Shown here piece after piece: positions 1 to 5,540 of a DNA stretch of 8,562 nt. The notes under the pieces were generated by a model. It had not been told where the DNA came from. It was given only the letters and a program-made list of their open reading frames with translations, and made no database searches. Source of the DNA: Eubacterium sp. (GTDB lineage Bacteria > Bacillota > Clostridia > Lachnospirales > Lachnospiraceae). The stretch's first letter is position 1. Every line of letters begins with the position of its first letter. The translations under genes and the position numbers were made by a program. The stretch spans positions 1 through 8,562 of the forward strand of contig JAJGAH010000083.1 in assembly GCA_020844525.1 (NCBI GenBank), written 5' to 3'.

Positions 1-25
1 ACGTAAATATAATTAATTTGCACAT

Positions 26-60
26 GAGAAGCTCTGACATGTAAATGCCAGAGCTTTTCT
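26..60 (+). terminator. Rho-independent terminator of an upstream gene
   Basis: Bases 29-36 (AAGCTCTG) pair perfectly with 49-56 (CAGAGCTT) around a 12-base loop. A T-rich run (TTTTCTTCTT) follows. No gene inside the window ends here, so it most likely closes a + strand gene lying before base 1. Confidence 0.75.
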
Positions 61-140
61 TCTTATGTTTCTGCGTTTCGACTATATTTCTACATTTATT
101 CGCAATAAACCGTTAGTGCCTGACGATAACCAGTATTGAA

Positions 141-1031
141 ATGAAAAAATACAACGATACCCAATACAAACTGAGCATACAGAAGCCTGGGATCCCCTCC
201 GGGTCCCTCACGATCTGTTTTTTCTCAGATCTGCATAACTGCTGCAGACCGGAAGAAGCAGCATCCATCCGTTCCATACTTCAGAAAAACAACCCGGACC
301 TGATCCTTTGCGGGGGAGATTCCATCGTGGGAAAGCCCGGTTCGCCCGTTGAGCCGGCAGCTGCTTTTTTGACCAGTCTGGCGGAGGACTGGGCTGCAAA
401 GCATCCGGAGCACAACCCTTCCGGCAATATGAATTCTACCGGCAATATCTACATGGGGATGGGCAACCATGAATACCGCACAAAAATATATCCGGAAGTA
501 TACGGAGATATGTATCCGCATTTTCTGGCAGCCCTGCAAAAATCCGGACATATCATTCTGCTCCAGAATGAAACGGCAGATGTTCTGGTTCGTAATCTCC
601 CGGTACGAATATACGGATTCAGTATGGACCGGCGTTATTATGGACGTTTCCATCATGAAATCCTTCCATTCCGGGCAATTGCAGACGCCTTCCATGCAAA
701 AGCTTCCGACTCACAGCAGGGCCCGGCTCCGGACCGCCTGGACATCCTTCTGGCCCATGATCCGACCGGGATGGATGCCTGTCTGGAATGGGGTGCAGAC
801 CTGACGCTTTGTGGCCATTACCACGGTGGCATTGTCCGCTTTGGAAAGCACAGCGGCCTGATCAGCCCGGATTTCCACATCTTTACTGGAAAGGCTTATG
901 GTCTGTTTCAAAGAAACGGAAAAAGTGTTATAGTAAGTTCCGGCTGTGGCGAACACACCATTCCCATCCGGATACACAATCCAAGAGAAATTGTAACCAT
1001 ACATATTCAGGTCAATTGTCCCGCAGGATGA
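141..1031 (+). CDS. calcineurin-like metallophosphoesterase (YkuE-type)
   Basis: This 296-residue protein carries the full metal-binding set of the calcineurin-like phosphoesterase family. The motifs in order are Asp30-x-His32 (SDLHN), Gly-Gly-Asp60, Gly-Asn109-His110-Glu, His206 (LLAHDP), and Gly-His226-x-His228 near GHYHGG. Together these bind a two-metal centre that hydrolyses phosphoester bonds; the substrate cannot be read from sequence. There is no signal peptide or membrane anchor, so the enzyme is probably cytosolic or loosely membrane-associated. A low-complexity Asn/Gly/Ser stretch (about residues 88-102) sits between the second and third motifs. ATG 141 is the only usable start after an in-frame stop at 114, but its Shine-Dalgarno site is poor. 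The stop codon overlaps an in-frame ATG of the scpA frame at 1028, which suggests co-transcription with scpA. Confidence 0.88.
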   Translation: MKKYNDTQYKLSIQKPGIPSGSLTICFFSDLHNCCRPEEAASIRSILQKNNPDLILCGGDSIVGKPGSPVEPAAAFLTSLAEDWAAKHPEHNPSGNMNSTGNIYMGMGNHEYRTKIYPEVYGDMYPHFLAALQKSGHIILLQNETADVLVRNLPVRIYGFSMDRRYYGRFHHEILPFRAIADAFHAKASDSQQGPAPDRLDILLAHDPTGMDACLEWGADLTLCGHYHGGIVRFGKHSGLISPDFHIFTGKAYGLFQRNGKSVIVSSGCGEHTIPIRIHNPREIVTIHIQVNCPAG

Positions 1032-1069
1032 TGCAGGCAATTGCTGCCTGGAAAGGAAATGTTAATACA

Positions 1070-1891
1070 GTGGCAATATCCGTCAATCTTCCGGTATTTC
1101 AGGGACCGCTGGACCTGCTCCTGCACCTGATCGACAAAAACAAAATAGATATCTACGATATCCCGATTGCAGAGATCACAGACCAGTATCTGGACTATGT
1201 AAGACAGATGGATCACGAGGATATGGATGTGACCAGCGAATTTATGGTCATGGCGGCCACCCTGATTGACATCAAATGCAGAATGCTGTTGCCCCGGGAA
1301 GTGGACGAAGAAACCGGTGAAGAGATTGATCCCCGGGAGACACTGGTGCAGCAGCTTCTGGAATACAAGGAATATAAGGCGATTTCCCAAAAACTGCGGG
1401 ACTATGCGGACAATGCCGGTAATCTGGTTACCAGGCGGCAGCATCTTCCAAAGGAGGTTGCCCGGTATACCCCGCCAGTAGATCCCGCCCAGCTTCTCGA
1501 TGGTGTAACGCTGGACAGACTCCACGATATTTTTGTATTCGTTCTGAAAAGACAGCAGGATAAGGTGGACCCGATCCGAAGCAAATTCGGACACATTGAG
1601 CGGGACGAGGTATCCCTCCCGGACAAGCTGGACTACGTACAGATTGTAACTCGCAAAAAGCGAAAGGTGTCCTTCCGGAAGCTTCTGGAGAAGCAACACA
1701 CCAAGATGAACACGGTTGTTACTTTTCTGGCTGTACTGGAGCTCATGAAACTTGGAAAAATACACTGTACCCAGGAAAATCTTTTTGGCGATATTGAGAT
1801 AGAGTCCCTGGAGGACGTGCACGAAACCTCGCTGGCAGGTGACGCCTACCGGGAGGATGCAGGAAATAAGCCCTTCAACGAGCTGTTTTAA
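1070..1891 (+). CDS. scpA: segregation and condensation protein A (ScpA, kleisin)
   Basis: ScpA is the kleisin subunit that bridges the SMC heads and binds ScpB during chromosome condensation and segregation. The N-terminal SMC-binding signature is clear (FQGPLDLLLHLIDKNKIDIY at residues 10-29). The C-terminal winged helix appears as FLAVLELMKLGKIHC followed by an acidic tail. I chose GTG 1070, giving 273 residues, because the protein then begins MAISVNLPVF, about nine residues before the conserved FxGPLDLLL block as is usual in the family. An AAAGGA lies 12 bases upstream, which is slightly long. ATG 1028 or 1031 would add 13-14 residues with no family resemblance and no good ribosome-binding site, but either would couple translation to the metallophosphoesterase stop. 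The open frame extends back to 788, but that part shadows the preceding gene. Confidence 0.95.
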   Translation: MAISVNLPVFQGPLDLLLHLIDKNKIDIYDIPIAEITDQYLDYVRQMDHEDMDVTSEFMVMAATLIDIKCRMLLPREVDEETGEEIDPRETLVQQLLEYKEYKAISQKLRDYADNAGNLVTRRQHLPKEVARYTPPVDPAQLLDGVTLDRLHDIFVFVLKRQQDKVDPIRSKFGHIERDEVSLPDKLDYVQIVTRKKRKVSFRKLLEKQHTKMNTVVTFLAVLELMKLGKIHCTQENLFGDIEIESLEDVHETSLAGDAYREDAGNKPFNELF

Positions 1892-2074
1892 TAGCAATGC
1901 ACAGTTTACCTGCAAGTATGAGACCAGAACGCAGGCACACAGTATCATTCATGGAGTCCTGCGCTGCAAAATCAATGCGTATGCCCGCAGCTTATGAAAT
2001 GATATGCCTATCTCAGCTGTCAATGAGATTATATTTTGAAAATCAGACACCACAGAATGAAATGGAAGAATCAA
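1892..2074 (+). other. 183-bp gap between scpA and scpB
   Basis: scpA and scpB are often nearly contiguous in Firmicutes; here they are 183 bp apart. The gap holds no convincing promoter, terminator or RNA. An open frame starting at 1897 lacks a Shine-Dalgarno site and runs out of frame into scpB, so I do not call it. A TATATT at 2030-2035 could be a -10 box but has no matching -35. Confidence 0.5.
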
Positions 2075-2779
2075 ATGCAGGAAGAGAACAACATAGAAAC
2101 AAATGTGCCCAAACAGAACGCAGAACCTATAGATGCAGAGAGTCCGGATTCCACAGATAATACAACTGCCGAAGACGGGTCCCAGAACAGCCAGCCTTCC
2201 TTTGCAGAGACGGAGGATACGACGCTGGAAGGCGCACTGGAGGCCCTTCTTTTTGCAATGGGTGATTCTGTAGAGGAGTCCAGACTGGCGGCCTCTCTTG
2301 GCCGCAGCGTATCTGAAATCAAGAAGGCACTGCGTGCATTACAGGAGCGTCTGAACCGTCCGGAATCCGGCATTCAGCTCCTTGACCTGAACGGATCCTG
2401 GCAGCTCTCTACCAAAAAGCAGTATTATGATGTACTGATTACCCTCGCCAGACATCCAAAAAAGCCCCAGCTGACAGATGTTATACTGGAGACACTGTCT
2501 ATTATTGCATACAAGCAGCCTGTCACGAAGGCGCAGATCGAACAGATCCGTGGTGTCAGCTCCGAGCATGCGGTCAACAAGCTGCTGGAATATGACCTGG
2601 TCCAGGAACTGGGGCGGTTAAACGTACCGGGCAGGCCCATTCTACTTGGCACAACTGAAAAATTTCTCCGCTACTTCGGGGTGGAATCTACTAAGCAGCT
2701 CCCCGAGCTTTCTCCGGGACAGATTGAAGATTTCAAGGCCGAAGCAGAAGCAGAGGCAGACGTACATGTGGATGTATAA
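2075..2779 (+). CDS. scpB: segregation and condensation protein B (ScpB)
   Basis: ScpB is the dimeric winged-helix partner of ScpA that stabilises the SMC-kleisin ring. The core begins near residue 51 (LEGALEALLFAMG) and holds two winged-helix domains. The diagnostic second one runs TLSIIAYKQPVTKAQIEQIR and then GRLNVPGRPILLGTT. ATG 2075 gives 234 residues and is preceded by GGAAG at 2064-2068 with a six-base spacer; TTG 2036 and ATG 2057 lack a comparable site. Relative to a typical ScpB of about 190-200 residues, the protein has an extra acidic, Asn/Gln/Ser/Thr-rich N-terminus of about 50 residues that looks disordered. It also ends in a short acidic EAEAEAEAD tail. It lies downstream of scpA and converges on aspA. 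I see no dedicated terminator in the 23 bp after the stop. Confidence 0.95.
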   Translation: MQEENNIETNVPKQNAEPIDAESPDSTDNTTAEDGSQNSQPSFAETEDTTLEGALEALLFAMGDSVEESRLAASLGRSVSEIKKALRALQERLNRPESGIQLLDLNGSWQLSTKKQYYDVLITLARHPKKPQLTDVILETLSIIAYKQPVTKAQIEQIRGVSSEHAVNKLLEYDLVQELGRLNVPGRPILLGTTEKFLRYFGVESTKQLPELSPGQIEDFKAEAEAEADVHVDV

Positions 2780-2802
2780 ACACAGAATCGTCTGCTGCTA
2801 AT

Positions 2803-4239
2803 TTATACGGCACTTGTTCTCTGATTACCGGAGTGAATGGCGGTGAGGCTGTAAGCGTCCAGCACCTGTTCCAGATCAGTCTTTGTCATCAGATGCTCCT
2901 GCAGTACCAGATCCTTTACCGGAATGCTGGTCTTGAGAGATTTCTTTGCGATTTCAGCAGCCTTCTTATATCCGATATAGGGGTTCAGTGCGGTTGCAAT
3001 TCCGACACTTGCATGCAGCAGCTCGCTGCAGCGGTCTTCATTTGCTGTGATGCCCTCTACACAGTTTACACGCAGCGTATTCACCGCATGCGTCAGCTCT
3101 GTGATGGAATCGAACAGGTTATAGAACAGCACCGGCTCAAAGGCATTGAGCTCCATCTGACCTGCCTCTGCCGCCATCATAATCGTTGTATCATTTCCGG
3201 CAACCTCAAAGGCCACCTGGGTCACAACCTCAGGAATAACCGGATTTACCTTTCCAGGCATGATAGAGGAGCCATTCTGCATCGCAGGCAGAGATATTTC
3301 ACCAATTCCCGCACGCGGGCCGCTTGAGAGCAGACGCAGATCATTGCACATCTTTGAAAGATCAACTGCACAGGTCTTCAGGCCAGCGGAAACCGATACA
3401 AAGCTGTCCAGATTTTCCGTTGCATCGAACAGGTCCTCCGCCTGTGTCAGCGGATATCCGGTAATTTTTCCAAGTTCAGGGACGATATTGTAGAAATAAA
3501 AATCAGAAGTGTTAATGGCCGTTCCAATAGCAGTGGCGCCCATGTTTACCGTGAAGAGTTCCTTCTTCAGGTTCATCAGCCGCGCACGGTCTCTGGAAAC
3601 CATGGTAGCATATGCATGAAAGGTCTGGCCAAGACGCATGGGAACCGCATCCTGGAGCTGCGTGCGTCCGATCTTGAGAATATGATCAAATTCGGAAGAT
3701 TTTTCAAGAAGAGTATTGGAGAGGTCCTGTAATTCCCGTTCCAGATCAGCAAGGAGGTCTAGCGCAGCCAGCTTTCCGCAGGTTGGAATCACATCATTGG
3801 TGGACTGACACATGTTCACATCATCATTCGGATGGACGATGGAATAATCTCCCTTCTTTCCACCCATGATCTCAATAGCGCGGTTTGCAATTACCTCATT
3901 GGCATTCATATTTGCGCTTGTACCTGCGCCGCCCTGAATACCATCTACGATAAAGGATCCGGCAAGCTTGCCCCGCATGATCTCATGGCACGCGATTGCA
4001 ATCGCATCTGCTTTTTCCGGACGGAGCTTTCCGCTTCTGCGGTTGGTCTCCGCGGCAGCAAGCTTGATTCTGGCCAGATTGCGGATGAACAATGGATGAA
4101 GCTTCCTTCCTGTAATCGGGAAGTTGCGAGCCGCCCTTAGAGACTGCACACCGTAATATGCTTCCTCCGGTACCTCCAGCGTACCGATTGAATCTGCTTC
4201 CAGACGGGTTCCTTCCGTAATCTTTTCAAATATCTCCAT
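2803..4239 (-). CDS. aspA: aspartate ammonia-lyase (aspartase)
   Basis: Aspartase converts L-aspartate to fumarate and ammonia in the cytosol; the active enzyme is a homotetramer. The 478-residue length is typical. Superfamily landmarks are all present: GGAGTS at 103-108, QSTND at 145-149, GRTQLQDAVP at 191-200, GPRAG at 307-311, and the mobile catalytic loop GSSIMPGKVNP at 323-333 with the catalytic Ser at 325. The TQLQDAVP and NDLRLLSSGPRAG stretches match aspartase better than class II fumarase, which is otherwise the nearest alternative. The start is set by GGAGGAG, the complement of 4247-4253, seven bases before ATG. It is transcribed divergently from the Lrp-type regulator across a 768-bp region and convergently with scpB. 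A 14-bp palindrome about 170 bp upstream is a candidate control site. No convincing sigma-A promoter was found on this strand. Confidence 0.96.
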   Translation of the reverse strand: MEIFEKITEGTRLEADSIGTLEVPEEAYYGVQSLRAARNFPITGRKLHPLFIRNLARIKLAAAETNRRSGKLRPEKADAIAIACHEIMRGKLAGSFIVDGIQGGAGTSANMNANEVIANRAIEIMGGKKGDYSIVHPNDDVNMCQSTNDVIPTCGKLAALDLLADLERELQDLSNTLLEKSSEFDHILKIGRTQLQDAVPMRLGQTFHAYATMVSRDRARLMNLKKELFTVNMGATAIGTAINTSDFYFYNIVPELGKITGYPLTQAEDLFDATENLDSFVSVSAGLKTCAVDLSKMCNDLRLLSSGPRAGIGEISLPAMQNGSSIMPGKVNPVIPEVVTQVAFEVAGNDTTIMMAAEAGQMELNAFEPVLFYNLFDSITELTHAVNTLRVNCVEGITANEDRCSELLHASVGIATALNPYIGYKKAAEIAKKSLKTSIPVKDLVLQEHLMTKTDLEQVLDAYSLTAIHSGNQRTSAV

Positions 4240-4406
4240 GATGACTCTCCTCCATGTCCCTGACGAATTTCTGATTTTCTGCTATTTTCCTGAGATTCTC
4301 TAAAATCATATTCTCTAGAATCGCTATTTCCCAGATTCTTCTTCATCCTGCCAGCACCTGTCAGCAGCAAGTGGGAATAAGTAAAATCCGTTTTATTAAT
4401 GAAAAA

Positions 4407-4420
4407 GATGTGCGCACATC
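4407..4420. promoter_or_regulatory. perfect 14-bp palindrome, candidate operator upstream of aspA
   Basis: GATGTGCGCACATC equals its own reverse complement and lies about 170 bp upstream of the aspA start in the divergent region. Perfect symmetry suits a dimeric DNA-binding protein. I cannot name the regulator. It does not resemble the AT-centred sites typical of Lrp proteins. A related half (ATGTACACATCATG) occurs near 6758-6771. Confidence 0.35.
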
Positions 4421-4602
4421 ATGTATCCGGATATCCTTATCGGATGTCCCTTCGGATGCAGCGAGAATAGCACTCTGGAAGCCTGATGTAAATAAGTTAA
4501 GTCGAAAAGGTTGAGTGAGAAGAAATTCATGATCATTTGACAAATATTGTTAAGCAGGTAGCAATTATGCCGAATAAAATAAACCAGACTGAAATTTTTT
4601 TC

Positions 4603-4630
4603 TTGCATCTCCGGCAGGAAGGTTTATAAT
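4603..4630 (+). promoter_or_regulatory. sigma-A type promoter
   Basis: TTGCAT at 4603-4608 and a perfect TATAAT at 4625-4630 are separated by 16 bases. The predicted start is near 4637, only about five bases before the terminator hairpin that begins at 4642. The nearest downstream gene is the Lrp-type regulator at 5008. Confidence 0.6.
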
Positions 4631-4641
4631 CATTTGTGTAC

Positions 4642-4684
4642 AAAGAGGTACCGGTAGCACAACACCACCGGCACCTCTTTTTTT
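4642..4684 (+). terminator. strong intrinsic terminator with no gene in front of it
   Basis: AAAGAGGT (4642-4649) pairs with ACCTCTTT (4673-4680) and CCGGT (4651-4655) with ACCGG (4667-4671). There is a single A/C mismatch between the two helices and an 11-base loop, and the T run continues to 4684. The + strand gene before it (scpB) ends nearly 1.9 kb upstream and aspA points the other way, so it terminates only a transcript begun at 4637 or nearby. Confidence 0.75.
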
Positions 4685-4693
4685 ACTGCATAA

Positions 4694-4802
4694 GCTCTTC
4701 GAAAACACGGGCAGACTCGTCGCACGCGAAGCGCGCGTAAGAGACTGGCCGGGCTTTCGAAGGCAACAGGTATGAGCACGGGTCACGCGAAGCGGGACGA
4801 AA
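4694..4802. repeat. 109-bp direct repeat, copy 1
   Basis: This stretch is identical, base for base, to 4878-4986. It contains a 66-base imperfect palindrome (4697-4762) whose ends CTTCGAAA and TTTCGAAG match perfectly and whose tip is GCGAAGC (4726-4732). A second palindrome begins at 4766 (ACAGGTAT pairing with ATACCTGT at 4809-4816), with GCGAAGC at 4787-4793 as its tip. The block is much richer in GC than its surroundings. No transposase or target-site duplication was seen. Confidence 0.95.
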
Positions 4803-4817
4803 GTGCGAATACCTGTA

Positions 4818-4851
4818 GGATTGCGGGAGCTGCGAAGCAGCGCAGCAATCC
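4818..4851. repeat. third palindrome of the repeat block
   Basis: GGATTGC (4818-4824) pairs with GCAATCC (4845-4851). Inside it, GCTGC and GCAGC (4829-4841) form a perfect five-pair stem closed by a GAA loop, so GCGAAGC again sits at the tip. It lies between the two 109-bp copies and occurs once. Confidence 0.8.
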
Positions 4852-4877
4852 GCAGCTTATGCAGTACACAAGAGAAC

Positions 4878-4986
4878 GCTCTTCGAAAACACGGGCAGAC
4901 TCGTCGCACGCGAAGCGCGCGTAAGAGACTGGCCGGGCTTTCGAAGGCAACAGGTATGAGCACGGGTCACGCGAAGCGGGACGAAA
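4878..4986. repeat. 109-bp direct repeat, copy 2
   Basis: This is the exact second copy, offset by 184 bp from the first. Its second palindrome is cut short: the outer arm ATACCTGT is absent, but a shorter hairpin remains (GCAC at 4960-4963 with GTGC at 4988-4991). The copy ends 10 bases before the Shine-Dalgarno site of the regulator gene, placing these structures in its mRNA leader. Confidence 0.95.
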
Positions 4987-4996
4987 AGTGCAAAAA

Positions 4997-5002
4997 GGAA
5001 GG
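4997..5002 (+). promoter_or_regulatory. ribosome-binding site that fixes the TTG start of the regulator
   Basis: GGAAGG lies five bases before TTG 5008, the only good start for this frame. It follows directly on the last hairpin of the repeat block (ending at 4991). Confidence 0.7.
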
Positions 5003-5007
5003 CCAAA

Positions 5008-5454
5008 TTGAAAAAACTGGACGCCATCGATATCAAAATCCTGAATATCCTACAGAAAGACGCCCGCATTCCCCTGAAGGAGCTTGCGGCAGATGTCTTT
5101 CTCTCATCCCCATCCGTCTCTGCACGCCTGGAAAAACTGGAGGAAGAGGGCATTATCACCGGCTACCATGCACAGATCAATCCTATGCTGCTGAATTATC
5201 ATATTAAAGCCTTCATCAACCTGGAGGTAGAGCCAAACCAGAAGCCCGAATTTTATCCCTATATCAAATCCATCCCGAATGTTGTGGAATGCAACTGCGT
5301 CACAGGAGACTACTCTATGCTGATTGAGGTTCTCTTCCAGAGTACAACGGAGCTGGACCACTTCATCAATGAACTTCAGAAATTCGGCCGTACAAAGACA
5401 CAGATCGTCTTCTACACCAGCGTGGAACAGAGAGCCGTACCGGTCCATATTTAA
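5008..5454 (+). CDS. Lrp/AsnC family transcriptional regulator
   Basis: This 148-residue protein has the standard two-domain layout of the family. A helix-turn-helix sits at about residues 5-52, beginning LDAIDIKILNILQKDARIPL, with the recognition region SSPSVSARLEKLEEEGII. A RAM/AsnC ligand-binding domain covers about residues 64-140 and contains the TGDYS turn at 99-103, where family members bind amino-acid effectors at the dimer interface. Such proteins form dimers to octamers and sense amino acids. Translation starts at TTG, supported by GGAAGG five bases upstream and by the normal family N-terminus. Its leader contains an orphan terminator and the palindromic repeat block. Lying between aspA and malic enzyme, it is a plausible local regulator of aspartate use; that is inference, and the effector is unknown. 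Confidence 0.93.
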   Translation: MKKLDAIDIKILNILQKDARIPLKELAADVFLSSPSVSARLEKLEEEGIITGYHAQINPMLLNYHIKAFINLEVEPNQKPEFYPYIKSIPNVVECNCVTGDYSMLIEVLFQSTTELDHFINELQKFGRTKTQIVFYTSVEQRAVPVHI

Positions 5455-5464
5455 AAATTTATGA

Positions 5465-5493
5465 TTTACTCTGAAGGGATAATGCATTATATT
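5465..5493 (+). promoter_or_regulatory. candidate promoter for the malic enzyme gene
   Basis: TTTACT (5465-5470) and TATATT (5488-5493) are 17 bases apart, matching the sigma-A consensus at 4/6 and 5/6 positions. The leader to the malic enzyme ATG would be about 40 bases. Read-through from the regulator gene remains possible, since no terminator separates them. Confidence 0.45.
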
Positions 5494-5497
5494 GCAT
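5482..5497. promoter_or_regulatory. AT-centred inverted repeat over the malic enzyme promoter
   Basis: ATGCATTATATTGCAT has ATGCA and TGCAT arms and a TATA centre; 14 of its 16 bases are symmetrical. It covers the proposed -10 box. Lrp-family sites are typically about 15 bp, AT-centred and weakly palindromic, so binding by the upstream-encoded regulator is a reasonable guess. Confidence 0.4.
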
Positions 5498-5540
5498 GTG
5501 TAACAGTTTTTACTGAAGATCATTATGGAGGATCGTTTAG

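Larger units (their letters stand above)
4240..5007. other. 768-bp divergent intergenic region aspA / lrp-type regulator
   Basis: This is the only long gene-free stretch. From left to right it contains the aspA leader with its Shine-Dalgarno site and short AT-rich inverted repeats (GAGATTCTC at 4292-4300, ATTCTCTAGAAT at 4310-4321). Next come a perfect 14-bp palindrome (4407-4420) and a cluster of CGGAT words (4424-4460). A + strand promoter (4603-4630) is followed immediately by a strong terminator (4642-4684). A GC-rich palindromic repeat block (4694-4991) fills the rest. Open frames on both strands across the repeat block are by-products of its GC-rich palindromes and lack gene character. 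Confidence 0.8.

Noticed and set aside
788..1069. N-terminal extension of ScpA back to 788
   Set aside because: This part lies inside the metallophosphoesterase gene in another frame and bears no resemblance to ScpA.
1897..2160. 87-codon open frame between scpA and scpB
   Set aside because: There is no Shine-Dalgarno site, it overlaps the scpB start in another frame, and it has no recognisable features.
2833..3327. 164-codon + strand open frame opposite aspA
   Set aside because: It is a shadow of the strongly conserved aspA gene on the other strand, with no ribosome-binding site.
4642..4684. T-box riboswitch antiterminator, because of the AGGTACCGGT word in the hairpin
   Set aside because: The conserved TGGNACCGCG is not matched at the tRNA-pairing positions. 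There is no stem I or specifier loop in the few bases between the promoter and the hairpin, and the downstream gene is not a typical T-box target.
4565..4963. 132-codon open frame on the - strand across the repeat block, and a similar one at 4857-5159
   Set aside because: Both contain the same translated segment because they read the two 109-bp copies. They are Arg/Cys/Leu-rich with no domain and no good ribosome-binding site, and the second overlaps the regulator gene. The GC-rich palindromes simply lack stops.
4694..4991. CRISPR array
   Set aside because: There are only two long copies (109 bp), and the spacing contains another palindrome rather than short uniform spacers. No cas genes are present.
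4803..5207. 134-codon + strand open frame entering the regulator gene
   Set aside because: It crosses the repeat and reads the Lrp-type gene in the wrong frame; its composition is not protein-like.
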